A stretch of 64,000 nucleotides of DNA from Antennarius striatus (Eukaryota > Chordata > Actinopteri > Lophiiformes > Antennariidae), in assembly GCF_040054535.1 (NCBI RefSeq), contig NC_090784.1, positions 17,267,001 through 17,331,000 on the forward strand. Direction: 5' to 3'. The position numbers were made by a program, and so were the translations under genes. A model generated the notes under the pieces. The model saw only the letters and a list, made by a program, of their open reading frames with translations. It had not been told where the DNA came from and made no database searches. Shown piece after piece: positions 1-15,870 of the stretch (positions are counted from its first letter, which is position 1; every line of letters begins with the position of its first letter).

Positions 1-1464
1 AATCAGTGTGTCTTGTTGCTCATCTTTATGTGAAACTCCCTTCTGATCAAGCACTAGCGGTGCATTTAGGTTTTGAAAAATCAAATAAATACTTTAGCCA
101 TGTCCAAAATACATGCTTCTTGAGATTCTTATGGACCAAAGGTGTGAAATATTGTCAGACTCGGTGTATATTAGCTGCAAAATTAAAGATCACAGGTTGA
201 GTTTTTCACCACTCAATAGCAAAGCACAATGTGTTAATAGGCAGGCTCCATAATTAAGAACTTTCTATTCCCTAGTTGCAAACACACATACATGGACAGG
301 CCATTTGCTTAATATTTGCGTAGGTTTTTGGTATTGTATTGTTGTGATTTTTCCACCAATGCTGTGATTCACACATCTCAACTGTGAAGGTTGTTGGTAA
401 AGCAACATAATTGTTAGGACGGTAGGATACACTATATGCTTTAGTGAGAAATACTGCATATAATCATGGCAGTTAGTTCATAAGAGTTTATTAGAATTAC
501 ATCTCCCATGACTGCTTGTACATGCAGAATTTTCCCTAAAACATAAAAAACAATGGCTAATTCCATATTAAACCATTTTATTAAAAATTTTCTGTGATTA
601 CAAACACCCAGGATTTTACTAGAAATGGTTATCATCTCAATCTGTACCAAGATTAAGAAAAATTGAAAATATTACAACTTCATTTATTATACTATCAGTC
701 GCTCAAAACTGTTAATCTAGAAATAAAAAAATTCATGAACTAAATTTCATAACGAATAACTGCTTGAAAAAATTCCCAAAACAGAATCACAGATTTAATA
801 CAATACACAAAAAGAAGAATAAAACAAATATTCAAAAGTCAAGATGAAGAAGGAATTAAGTGAAAATGCACTTGGCCTCCCCAGAGAGCTTTGGGAATTG
901 GAAGAACCGACTATAGATATCTTCCTTTGTCTGAGCAGAAATCCATTTTGCTTTCATTATTCTATTCAAAAGAAAGCAAAGCAGAGTACCACCTTACATT
1001 AACTTGCCCCTTTCATTTAAAAGCTGAGTGTTACAAGTGTTTCCTATTAAATTCACTACCTTGTGTCAGAAGCCCCAGAAAAGGCCACAATGGGAAAAGT
1101 AAATCACAAAAGGAACAAACGGCAACTAGATAACATAACATCTCTTTTTCTTTAATTGAGATGCTGACAGGTAGGGGGTCCTGCCCCACCTGAAAATTTA
1201 TAGAGAAAACACTGCGATATCGATACCTTTCAGGAAAGAAGATGGGTGACACTTGTTGCATTAACTGCATGCTGAAGTTTTTCTCCTTCAGCCTCTTTCA
1301 AAGTTTATTTTGAAGGCACAATCAGTGTATACATGTATTAGAATACATATCAGTGGCACTGTGCCTCCCTGTCCCTTTGTCCGCTTTCATAATGGCCATT
1401 GATCTTTAATAGACTTTGATTCACTCCTTTTACTTACACCGTCATATCTATGACTGTCAATTTT
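1..1464. other. 3' flank and 3'UTR of the Cdc42-like gene
   Basis: AT-rich sequence with no convincing coding region. The part adjoining the stop codon at 1465 should be 3'UTR of the minus-strand GTPase gene. On the minus strand an AATAAA polyadenylation signal lies near 1303-1308, so the transcript may end around 1280-1290. Further AATAAA-like matches occur farther left, and the 3' end is not fixed by sequence alone. I see no repeat family or RNA gene here. Confidence 0.5.
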
Positions 1465-2768
1465 CTATAGTAGAATGCACTTTTTCTTAGCCTTGGTCTC
1501 CGGAGGCTCCAAGGCTGCCAGGATGGCCTCGTCAAACACATTCTTAAGCCCCCTCTAGTTGAAAAGAAAGAAAACAACAGAAAACAAATTACAATGCTGT
1601 CTGTCATTATTATTCTGTTGTTTTCAGATTAAAAGTGAGGTGAAATTTTAGCAATGGCTGATACCTGTGTCAAAGCAGAGCACTCCACATATTTGACAGC
1701 CTTGAGCTCACGAGCAAGTTTGTCTCCACTCTCAGGAAATAGGGGGCGCTGTTTGTTCTTTGCCAGCTTCTCGATTGTGTTTGAGTCATCTCGTAAATCC
1801 ACTTGTGTCCCCACTAACAGAAAGGGTGTGCGTGTGCAGTGGTGAGAAATCTCAGGAACCCACTGAGAAAAAGAAGATCACATTGATATTTACTGCATGG
1901 GACGGGACATTTCAATGCTTTTGTTGTACTTCAGCAAAAGTGCTCTTTGCTAAGAGTATTTGAAAGCTGTCAAAGATGGCACTTAACAAAAGATCACATT
2001 TAGCATCTTTTACTTGTAACTTAAAGTATTCCTGATTTAATCATTAAACACTTAAACTATGATACTCCTTTTGCACTATTTTCTTAAATTATGCATATGC
2101 AGTATGTACATAATGATATATTGTTTTGTGAAGAAACAAAAATTTAAAAAATCCAAACATTGCATATTCAAACATTATACAACTCAGCACATGCAAAAAC
2201 ACAGGTTAAAATCATGTTTTCAAAAAATAACTCAAAAACTTGCCTTCTCTTTGACATTTTCAAATGATGAGGGAGAGACGACAGAGAAACAAACGAGGAA
2301 CACATCTGTTTGTGGATAGCTGAGGGGACGCAGTCTGTCGTAATCCTCCTGACCTGAATACAACCAAGCATATGTGTTTTAGTGACACATGTAAGGCACA
2401 GAGACAGATAAGCAACTATCAAATACATTCATGTTACCTGCGGTGTCAAACAGGCCAAGTGTATACGGCTCTCCCCCAATCATCACAGTCACTGCATAAT
2501 TGTCAAAAACCTTTAAAAAAAAAGACAAATAACATGACGAACCAAATGGACAATGTATTTAAAACAATGAGGACATGTTAGAAGACTATTTTTTAAGCCA
2601 ATGTGCTTACAACAGAAATCTTACAGAGATTTTTAACACAATTTTATAAATACTGAATCTTACCGTAGGCACATATTCTGAGGGGAACTTGTTGGTAGTG
2701 TAGGAGATCAATAAGCAGGTCTTTCCTACCGCACCGTCCCCCACCACTACACATTTTATAGTCTGCAT
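1465..2768 (-). CDS. cdc42l: Cdc42-type Rho-family small GTPase (cdc42-like), 5 coding exons, 191 aa
   Basis: Coding exons on the minus strand are 2768-2664, 2510-2438, 2353-2244, 1862-1665 and 1554-1465, giving 191 codons plus stop, the usual Cdc42 length. Visible motifs are the P-loop GDGAVGKT near residue 10, switch I ending in VPT at exon 1, switch [15 protein letters not shown] near residue 57, the base-recognition motif GTQVDL near 113, and CSAL near 157. The C-terminus is a lysine-rich stretch followed by the CAAX box CILL, which predicts geranylgeranylation and membrane attachment. The family switches between GDP and GTP to control actin, filopodia and polarity. Residues such as VPEISHHC and [18 protein letters not shown] place it with Cdc42 rather than Rac or RhoA, but the tail differs from canonical Cdc42, so it is called cdc42-like. 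Intron 3 has a GC donor. The exon 1 acceptor directly abuts the start codon. The exact paralogue name is an inference. Confidence 0.93.
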
Positions 2769-4024
2769 CTATAGCGATATAAAGGAAACAGGAAGCAACA
2801 AAACAGTGTCAACAAATGCAGCGTATGACACATTAGTCAGACCTTGAGAAAGGTCTTAGAAGAAATGTTTTAGAGGATGTAGTTTCTGTTGTTGAACTGT
2901 ACTTTTATTCCCTTTTACTTTTATGCCATCACAGATATGATTAGGGTGAAATACTTAAGTTTGTGTTCTCTGCTGAACACAAACAAAATTCTTAGCAAAA
3001 TTCAGAGCTATTTTCACTTCTAAAATATCTCCAATAGATGAAAAAAATTCATTGTTTAAGAGCGTTTTGAGCAAAGACAAAAAGAAATGAATACATTTAG
3101 ACAGAATAAAATTAGAATAGCACCTTAATCAGTCGACCATGGCATAAAGTTTAGACGCGCTCTGGATTCAATTTACCATGTAATTTTTTTGCCTAGTTTG
3201 GGATGGACTTAAATTAAAATTTTTATGACTGCAGAAATGGGGTTGAAAAAAAAAAGAGACAATCCTTCAGATAATCCCACTGTGCCTGTTATTACATGTT
3301 CATGCTGAGGACTATTGATGACAGTGAATCACTTCCGCATAGGCTAAATACCAGAGCTGAAAAAACGACGGCCTTTGCCTTAAGTAGATAGTTTAGTAAC
3401 AATCGCTGGTCAGCACTTTGGCAAAATGTTATAAGACAATCTTTGGACTAAAAAAACAACAACTTGTAGTAACTGTCTCCACAAAAGGTGCACCTGAAGC
3501 TGACCGTGGAGGCAGCAGGCTTCACCGAGGACGTGCTGTCCTGCCGCAGCTTGATTAAGTCGGTAAAGTTGTCACCTGTCACGCTGCTCTATCAGTTAAC
3601 CGAGTTCACTTAACCCACAAAACTATAAACAGCTAAATGTTTAAGACTAAACAAAAGAACATTGGAGCGCAAACGGCTATTTGCAAAACTGTCAATTTCA
3701 TTAACGTAAGTGTTTGTGAGCGGGCACTAAATAAAGCCGGACTGCTTCGAAACTTTGACACACCGCGAATGGATCAGAGCCGTAAACAAGCTTTTCCTCT
3801 CGGTAACAAATTTATAGTGTCAAGGTTGAGCCTGCTACATCTGTCCCACCGTGTAATAAACCACAAATAGTTATTTCAGGCTGTTTTCTAACTCCACTAC
3901 TCACCGCTTTTCTTTAGACAGGTTAGGCGTTGGTTACATCCGGGTTTGAGGATCGGATTACTTTCAGCGCAGGCGCAATGGCCGCTAGATAGAAATACCG
4001 TCGCCTGCTGGTCATAACCACACA
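2769..4024 (-). promoter_or_regulatory. 5' leader intron, first exon and promoter region of the Cdc42-like gene
   Basis: A splice acceptor (ctatag on the minus strand) ends immediately before the ATG, so the leader lies in an upstream exon. A good donor on the minus strand (AAAGCG followed by GTGAGT) sits at about 3905, making roughly 3905-3990 the likely first noncoding exon. The intron between, about 2769-3904, is AT-rich. It also holds a short coding-like patch listed separately. No TATA box is evident. The start of transcription is inferred. Confidence 0.5.
3489..3612 (+). other. Unexplained GC-rich, coding-like patch inside the GTPase leader intron
   Basis: This patch is markedly more GC-rich than the AT-rich intron around it. 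In one plus-strand frame it is open for about 40 codons from GTG-CAC-CTG to TAA, with a codon-like third-position bias. An AG (caaaag) precedes it and a GT (tcg|gtaaag) interrupts it, so it could be a stray exon or a fragment of a processed copy. I do not recognise the peptide. It is a suggestion only; chance composition remains possible. Confidence 0.2.
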
Positions 4025-4190
<166 letters not shown>

Positions 4191-4706
4191 ATCTCAAATA
4201 TCATATACTTTATTACTAAAAAAAAAATTAAAAGGTGTCATATAACTAAAATAAATAAATAAATACTAATATTCCCAAACCGTGTACAAAAATAAGTCGT
4301 ATTTGAATTATTTGATTGTGCACGTCGGCAAATCTACAGAAACATGTTTATTTTGAAAAGGCAATCGGGAAGGCATGCTTTTCGCAAACTTTATTCTGTA
4401 AAACAAGTATACCGGAACTTGTGGCTGGCTGTAACATTAAATTGATAGCAGCTTCTCTTTGTCAGAGGACCGACTTCCGTTTTCATGTGTAGTCTTCCCA
4501 CAGTTTCTGGAATTTGCTGTCTTGTGAGACTGTGTAATCTGTCATTTTGGTAAACGATACCAAGGATTTATTACTTTAGCACCGGCGCCGGTTAAAGGAC
4601 CTCCATTTTTGCCTGACCAAAGTTTGACTCCGTTATTCATTTCATCCACGACTGTTTTTACCCAGCTAGCTGGCTAGCAACAGCCAGCTGAGTCAAATAA
4701 CCTAGC

Positions 4707-7700
4707 ATGTTTCGTTTCTTGAATGACGTTGATGACGACCCTTATATGATGTAAGTGTGGAATTTAATTTTTCAGACAATGATGGCACTCAGTGTTTTGC
4801 AGGAAATGGGAAATGTAGAGACTTGACAATGTGATATTTTCACCGTGCTTAAAGCAGGTAGGCTGCTCAACGTTACTTGTAGCCAGCTGTGGGGGCCTCC
4901 AGTGTTCCACCATATTGGATTGACAATAACAAAAAAGCTGTCATAGCTCGGCGGTACTTGTACTGTCCTATTATTATCTAAAATATCCAAATACCACCAT
5001 AGCAAGCTTCATATGGTTTCTCAAATAACGTTGACATTGAGATTTGGCTAAATAACACCAATTCGTAGATGATTTTCTAAGCTAGGTAACTGTTGACTAC
5101 TAATTAGAATACATGTTACTGAAAATTTACAGACCATTCATGTCTAATTATTGGTGTCAATCACAGGCAGATTCTAAAGTATTTAGACTATCATGACCCT
5201 TTACAGACTTTCTACATCATCCCACACAAGCTTTTAATTCTGGTTTTAATTAAAACAATGCTACAGAAACCTCGGTGGTATGTTGAACGTCCTGTCTTCC
5301 CCAACTGTATTTACATGTTTTTATACATTTTTGATGGAATTGAATTTGCTTCTCAAATGTAAAAAAATTGACTGTTTTTCTCTGTTAACATTAATTGAAT
5401 TGTTAACAGATGATTCAATTAATTGAACTGGGCCTGTGAACTTGTTCTGGACTTTTTTTTTTTGTTCTCAAAAGAGTTATACGTAGTTGTACTTGGACTA
5501 TAATATGTAAATGACAACATAATTAAAAAACATTGCAATTCTGAAAAGGACTATTTTTAACATGCCACCGCTTACAACACTTTGTGCCATTGACACATTT
5601 CGTATTTTTCATACCTACATTTTCCTACTCTGTTACATCTGGTCCTTATATGTAACAAGCTTCCCATCCACCATATTTTCAGCTTTGACTGCATTCAATC
5701 ACTTCAGATAACTCATAAGACATTGATAGTTTTCTGTGATTTCTTCTAGGGATCCCTTTGCAGCTCACAGGCAGCAGATGAGGGCTCTGTTTGGACCATT
5801 TGCCATGGACCCCTTTGCCCTCACCCCCCAAATACAACCACACCGTGCACCACGCAGACAGGTGACTTTGGTTGTCAATGGACTGTATTAATGCTTTCAT
5901 TTGTTTTGTTTTGTATGTTCATTTTGTCCCTCGGTTATTATTGAAGTATTCTCACTCTGATTTTGATTCCACCGTAGTTGCTATATTGTATTTTTGAAGT
6001 TTCTGAGTTTCATGCCACTGTTTTCTTCCAGGCTGGTCCACTGGCTCCCTTTGGCATGATGGGAATGGTGAGCATCCTTCGATATTACAGATTACATTTG
6101 GACTGTCAGTGTCGATGTGTTAGTAGTCTTCAAAACAAACTTAGGGTGGAAAGTACTGTATTGGGTTCAACTCAGTCAACAGGTGTTGTAGTTGAAATTT
6201 CAAGTTACACACTTCAGTTCTGTTTGGAATTGTGGAAGGGTCATACTGTATCTGTAGGAGAAAGTTTTAGTCTTGTCTGAGATCAGTCATCAGCACACAC
6301 AATGTGAATTTCTTCAAGATAACACAGTGGTTAGAGAATTGCCAGTGTTCACAGCAAAACTGACCCACCATTTTTACTGTAAGAATATGATAATAGGAAT
6401 TCTCACTGAACTGACAACAACAGGTGTGTCATTCTGGTTGTACTTGAAGTTTCATCAAGTAGACTTCAAAAGCTGTGATTTTAATTTATTTCTGCAGGGT
6501 GGAGGGTTCATGGATATGTTTGGCATGATGGGAGAAATGATGGGAAACATGGTGAGTAGATCTGTCAAGCAGTTTCACATTAGCAGAAGTAATAATGAAT
6601 GAAATCTGTTCCTGAACATAACTCCATCTGTTTGATGTTACTGTCTTTCGTTTAGGAAAGAATGTCCAGTTCACCAAACTGCCAGACGTTTTCCTCTTCA
6701 ACAGTGATTTCCTACTCCTCTTCAGACTCGGGGCCTCCTGAAGTTTACCAGCAGACCAGTGAAACGAGAACAGGCCCTGGAGGGGTGAGAAACTATAACA
6801 CTGATTGAAATTATTATAATACACACTTACAGTCCTCAACCTTGAGTAGCAAACTTGACTGGACATTTGACCTTCATGTTTTATTTGTCCATGTATGACG
6901 TTGCCTTCTGCTTGCATTGCCACATGAAATCACCGGTAACTGTGATAACTGTAAATGCAGGATATACAATATAAATATCATAGTATTATCATATCATAGT
7001 AAAGTAGTCTGAGTTCATCCAGATTGAAGAGCTTCATTAAATGTGTTCACTTACTGTCATTCCTTACCTCAGATCCGTGAGACACGTCAGTCCATGAGGG
7101 ACAGTGAGAGTGGCCTAGAGCGTCTCGCCATCGGCCACCACATTGGGGATCGTGCTCACATAATGGAGCGGTCACGAAATCGCCGCACTGGAGATCGTGA
7201 AGAACGACAAGACTTCATTAATCTCGATGAGAGTAAGTCACTGGCTCAGAAAGATGATGAACATTTGTTTTAAAGTATATAACAAATATCAAATTATTTT
7301 TATAGCCTTACATGAAAGAATGTAAAACAAAACCAATGTTATTTAAGTTTGAAGTGTGGGATATTTGTCCCCCTCTTCTGGCAGTGAGGATACTTGCATT
7401 TATCCTGCTAATGCATACTTAACAGCTTTGGCTTACTTTGTTCCTACAATTTGTCGCTCCTTCAGTTTTTGCAAATATTTTTTTTTGATTGACATAAAAA
7501 GCAATGCCACTGCAGTTTCAAGATTTTTTTAATTAAGATTTTAAAATTAACAGTAAGATTTTTTTTGGGTCCAATATCCTGTACAATACAGAGATTTAAT
7601 TTGGGATGATAGGTTCCTTAAGCTTGGTGTAAGCTGTTATAACAAAGGTTTGAATCTAACAGAATTTCTATTAAATGTCCTGCCTGCAGTTATTTAAATA

Positions 7701-7974
7701 ATAATTAGCATGTATACTTATTATCTCAAAATTGTTACTTCACAACCTGTCTTTTTTTACAGCTGATGCCGCAGCATTTGATGAAGAATGGAGGAGGGAG
7801 GCAGGAAGATACGTTCCCCCTAATGCCCGTATGCTGGACTACACCCGAGATCGACGTGGAGGTGGCCAGCAGCTGGCCCTTACTGCCCCACCCAGCTCAA
7901 CGTCTCCACCAGGCCATCGCCACGAGTCCCCCAGACACCGTCAGCCCCAAACCCGTCCACGTTACGACTGGTGA
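4707..7974 (+). CDS. mlf2: Myeloid leukemia factor 2, 7 coding exons, 248 aa
   Basis: Coding exons are 4707-4750, 5750-5861, 6032-6067, 6498-6551, 6656-6784, 7073-7232 and 7763-7974, which join to 248 codons plus stop, equal to human MLF2. The protein starts [14 protein letters not shown] and has the MLF landmarks: a DPF motif, a PFGMMGM and [10 protein letters not shown] methionine/glycine/phenylalanine core near residues 55-80, [15 protein letters not shown] near 90, then [17 protein letters not shown] and [16 protein letters not shown]. It ends in RPRYDW, also the end of human MLF2. MLF proteins are nuclear and cytoplasmic adaptors with ties to chaperones and transcriptional control; their biochemical role is not settled. 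The start is chosen because it matches the family N-terminus. All introns are GT-AG. A splice donor lies three bases after the stop codon. Confidence 0.96.
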
Positions 7975-8170
7975 GAGGTAAGAGGCAAGTATTTACATCT
8001 ATTGTCAATCAGTTCTCCAGTTTCTAATATACCGTCTATTACACCCTCTCTGGTGTTATTATGTTAGTATCATTAACTGATGGTGTCTAAGCTCCTGAAG
8101 GTCCACTGAAGACGATGTGTATTTTTCAGCTTGGTCAGTCTACATGTCAACATTTTTGAGAAACATTTAT

Positions 8171-8712
8171 TCAAGCTTTAGTGATGAAGCTCTGATTCAT
8201 GCAGGCTCCAGTAGGTCTCCTGCAATATTTGCGGCAACTGTGATATAATTCAAGCAAAGATTCATCTGAGGAATCCACATTCTGCCACTTTTCCATCCTT
8301 TTAGTGGGCTGTGGGCCTTGGCAAAAGCCAATTTGCCTTTTGTTCATGACCTGGAGGCCATTTCTGGTTAACATTGAGGTTACCAGGCCTGGTGGAGCTC
8401 TGCTGCAGCAGACAAGGGGCTGGCCTTGGATTTTGGAGCCAAGAAACGGTCCTCCCCAGCAGTTTTCTGGCAGGGTCTGCCAGAAAACCTTATCATATGA
8501 CAAGGCGACAAAACTTTTGTCTTGCCAAAATCTGATCTCTTTGTGTTCCTTAATTGATCAATCCTATTTTTTTTTAGTACATTAAACGTAATTTAGGATG
8601 GTTTTAGCTTTCATATGAGTAATTTCTGAAACCAATGGATTAATTAGAAGTCAGGTTATAAGCTGTTGTTTCTACAAAATGGATAAGTGACAAGACTTTT
8701 GTCAAGGAATGT
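8171..8712 (-). mobile_element. Degraded Tc1/mariner-like DNA transposon fragment
   Basis: On the minus strand the frame around 8190-8310 reads KRMEKWQNVDSSDES, a decayed form of the Tc1 transposase motif (WKNVLWSDES). Around 8490-8530 is an internal direct-repeat-like sequence (gacaaaacttttgtcttgcc). The fragment ends near 8712 with gacaagacttttgtc, the type of end seen in fish Tc1-like elements of the group whose termini read CTTGACAAAAGTCTTGTC. The reading frame is interrupted and only part of a roughly 1.6 kb element is present, so it cannot be active. It lies in the mlf2 3' region, opposite in sense to the gene. The right edge is clear; the left edge is not. Confidence 0.72.
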
Positions 8713-9147
8713 ACACATTGTCAGCTCTTCATCCATCTGTACCAGTCTGGTGTTCAAATAAAATAATTCAAGCTGCATTAAACTACCTTATTCTACTGAA
8801 TCACACCACCACTTTGAATCGACAACTGTGTTTCCTGTTGTTGTGAAAACAGTAAAAGTCGGGATGAGACTACCAGCCTTCCTGTCACGTTTAACACTGT
8901 CCCTGTTTGATTGACTCCCCCAGGTGTCACACTTGATCGACCAGATAGAAGGAGTAGAGGGAAGATTTCCCCGATGCTGTGAACAACGCTTAAGACGGAA
9001 GTTGATGATTGTCACAACTGCCTGTCGTAAATGTTTGATATGACTGGACTGTCCTTCCATAAACAATAAACTGACATACAGCAAAAACCCCTCACACTTA
9101 ATAATTAGATATACATTTTTGCTTTCCCTCTCTGGTGTTAAACTGAG

Positions 9148-9151
<4 letters not shown>

Positions 9152-9182
<31 letters not shown>
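9152..9182. repeat. (CA)n microsatellite
   Basis: About 30 bp of CA dinucleotide repeat just inside or downstream of the mlf2 3'UTR. Confidence 0.95.
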
Positions 9183-9185
<3 letters not shown>

Positions 9186-9330
9186 AAGATACGCCACACA
9201 CACTTGTGCATCCATATATACAGTGCATCTGCTGTACAGTCCATTTTATGTTTGTGAAGACACTTATGTGTCAGTGATTGAATTGTATGCTGTTAACTAA
9301 TTAACTAAATAAAAGTTCATTAAACATTGT

Positions 9331-10944
9331 TAGATAATTAAAAAATGTGTCTGTGTTTGAGATTGCATGTGTTCAATTTTTTTAATAAAATGTTATTGCA
9401 CACACTGCATTACAAGTATGAAACTTCTGTCTTCTGAAAAAGCTGCACTTTGTTCTTCTGCCAAATTCTGCTATTATACTGCAAATTAAACTGACTCCCC
9501 AGCTTTACTAGTATGCATATCCTCCCACATCCCAGATACGCTGCATCTACAGGTCATGGGATATCCAGATGGAGCACCACAAGTGGTGCAGCCAATGAAA
9601 ACGGTTTTCTTTTCACAAATCACTCCCACAGCAGCCTCTGTCTGTGTGTGCTGTATCTTTTATTACATCCATGACTATTTTTAAACACGCATCCCAGCCT
9701 CTCCCATCAAGAGCTGTTCTCGTCACCTGTCTACCTGTCTTCTTGTCTCTTTTAATCTCCATGTTAGATCTCCCAAGTTCTCAAAAGACTGCTGGTTTTG
9801 TGCATCAATCTTGCTTTGGATGTACCACTGGTATCATTCCTTTGCTTAGATATTTTTATCCTGTCATCCACATCTAAATATACAGATGCTTGTTTTTGCT
9901 TCTACAGCAAACCCTCATTTGTGTGACATTTATTGCAGGATGACAGAACTACCTGGATTTTTCAGCGAATCACCTTTTCATGTTAATGCTTTGTTGGAGC
10001 AGTATATATACACACTTGTCATGAATACCACTGTAGTTAGTTAGCACATGCACACTCAGCAGGCGGTGACAGGAAGATAATTTTAGAGATAGAATTGGTA
10101 CCCAGTGAGAAAGATGACTGTAAATTGTAATACATCTTGATTATCACCAGGCATTATTGCCATTTCATTTAAATACATTAAATCTGTCCTTTTTTTAGTT
10201 GTACCTCTTTATTTCCCAGTGTTGCTCCCTCCCTCTCTCCCTGCATCTTCCAATGATTCACATGCTCCCCCTCCCCCCAGTGTGTCATATGCTATCACTC
10301 CCTCTCCCTTGCATTTGCCCATATTCGCTGACTTTCGCCACCAGGCTTCAAACAAGCTGCAGGTAATGTTGTAAAAAGATTGATCTATTTTTTTCATTCC
10401 TTCCATTCCTCTATGCTGCCTTCATTATCCTCCTCCCCCTTCTCCTCATCTGCTCCTGCTCTACGTTTTCTCACCGACTCATCTCTCCATTGCTCCATAT
10501 TTATATTCACTGACTGAAACAGCACAGGAAAATTGAAATGGCTTGTGGTCTGGAACAGCTTGACAGTAGATCCATAAATAGGTACACGTTATTAGCCTTT
10601 GATTTATGCTTTCTTCCCTGCGTATATGTGCGTTCCACCATCTTCAGCATCTTTTCCATAGCTATCCATCCTCACGACAGTGGCAGTATTATCACAGTGT
10701 GTATGCATGTGAGGAAGAGGAAGACTTGCGTGAAGTCCTGGTGACTAACCTTACTGAAAGGCGTTTTGTTTTTTTTGATATATTGATGTACAATCACGCT
10801 CTACCCTGATTGTCTTTGTCATTATCATCCCTTTTCAAGCAAAATCAGGTGTAACATTTGTATGAAATTGCACATGTGTTCTGGTTTGTAATATGCAGTT
10901 GAAATACTTGAATAAAAACAAGGCATGTCTTGTTTTCTTACAGG
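9331..10944. other. mlf2-eno2 intergenic region, probably with the eno2 leader exon
   Basis: No protein-coding signal is visible. Pyrimidine-rich stretches at 10220-10320 and 10390-10490 precede an AT-rich box (catatttatattc) near 10497-10510. Because the first eno2 coding exon opens with a splice acceptor one base before the ATG, a noncoding leader exon must lie upstream, probably in this interval. I cannot place it confidently. Confidence 0.35.
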
Positions 10945-14476
<3,532 letters not shown>

Positions 14477-14960
14477 ACACCAATGTTATTAGCAATACCA
14501 CACAAGAAAGCACCCATACACACTGCACATGTTGTATTTCCTTCACAAATATAGTAATTGAGGAACACCACCTGCTTTGGCACAGCTCTACTCACTAAAA
14601 CTCACTGAAAATATTAAAACAAATTTGTTTTAAAAAAGAATGCGCAGTATCTACTTTACATTGCTTCAGTATGGACTGAACTGATTCCATTCAACCGATG
14701 CAAAGCCTGGAGTGAAAATCAATGTTTCAACTCAAAGCAAATGAGTAATTCCCCTGATGCGTTTCTTGTTTCATTTACCTGTCTCCTTCTCACCTTGCAG
14801 AAGAGCTTTGAGCTTTTGTACACTATTATTGTCTCTCCCTCGATTTCCTCATTGTTTTTGATGTGAATACTCAGCAGCATGCTACACAACTGCTAACTGT
14901 ATCTGTCAATTTGTCTGTCAGTTATTAATCTTAATAAACAAATACGTATTAACTCTGACC
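14477..14960 (+). other. eno2 3'UTR
   Basis: Noncoding sequence after the TGA stop, with an AATAAA polyadenylation signal near 14933 (cttaataaacaaatac). The likely cleavage site follows within about 30 bases. Confidence 0.7.
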
Positions 14961-15870
14961 ACAACTCTGTGTGTTTGCTTAAAGGGCAGGGACTACTTTT
15001 TGACTACTGTCATTTCTCACTTGCATATATTAACATAATTTTTTTTTTTTTAATGAAAACCAAATATCCACCAGTGTAAAACTCTGTCAATATTTGAATG
15101 TGTTCTGTCAAGGCTAAAAATTAATGTGGAAAAAATGGTGTCTCTCATCACTTACATGAAAGTCCAACAGGAATTCTGCAAAAGAAGAGTAAGGATCGTC
15201 CCTGTAGCTGATAGAATTCAATGAGAGCCCACAGAGTTGATCATTTCTCTTTTAGGAACTATAAAGAAATCATTTTTGAAATTTACAGAAGTGACGAGAG
15301 TTTATCAGAGGAAACATTCGAATCCTCTGCAGGGATTTTAAAGGATTTGACAGATGATTGCAGATAAAACACGGGTGTCCTTGATGTTGGGTCATTTCAT
15401 CTAGAGGCCCAGCAGCTGCCTTGGGTTACAAATGCTGTAACATTTTGCAGAAATACCTGTCAGACAGGGATGTTAACTCTGGTTCTGTTGCATATTTAAT
15501 ATTATTTTGTTAATATTTGTCGCACGTCTTGCTTGATTGTTTGTTTTTTAATAAACCCCATGGAGTGTTCTTGTCTGATTTGGGTTGGTGTGGAGCGTCG
15601 CTCGCCTCATTGCGCCACTTAAGCGAAGGGCGGAACAAACATTGGGTCCCTATTTCCGTTCTGATTTTCAAGCTGCAGATAATAAATAATAAAATGAACA
15701 GCGCGGGCCGTAGACATTCTTCAACACTTTAATCACATTATAACGCACAGTCGCTCACCTGCACGGTTTTGTTAGTCTTACAGTCCCGTTGCAGTACAAC
15801 AGACCAAGCGCCCCTTCCCTTCAGCCCACACTAATACAGAATGGAGTGGCTGTAACTGTCGCGCGACTCC
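14961..15870. other. eno2-atn1 intergenic spacer
   Basis: No coding region, RNA gene or recognised repeat is visible. The left part is AT-rich, and the GC content rises from about 15580 towards the atn1 upstream region. Confidence 0.5.

Larger units (their letters stand above)
7975..9330 (+). other. mlf2 3'UTR with a probable 3'UTR intron
   Basis: Immediately after the TGA stop there is a good donor (gagag|gtaaga, GT at 7978). A pyrimidine-rich acceptor (atttttcag) ends at 8129, which suggests an intron of about 150 bp entirely in the 3'UTR. Polyadenylation signals AATAAA occur near 8757 and 9307. The UTR or its flank also contains a decayed Tc1-like transposon and a CA repeat, listed separately. 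UTR limits are inferred. Confidence 0.45.
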
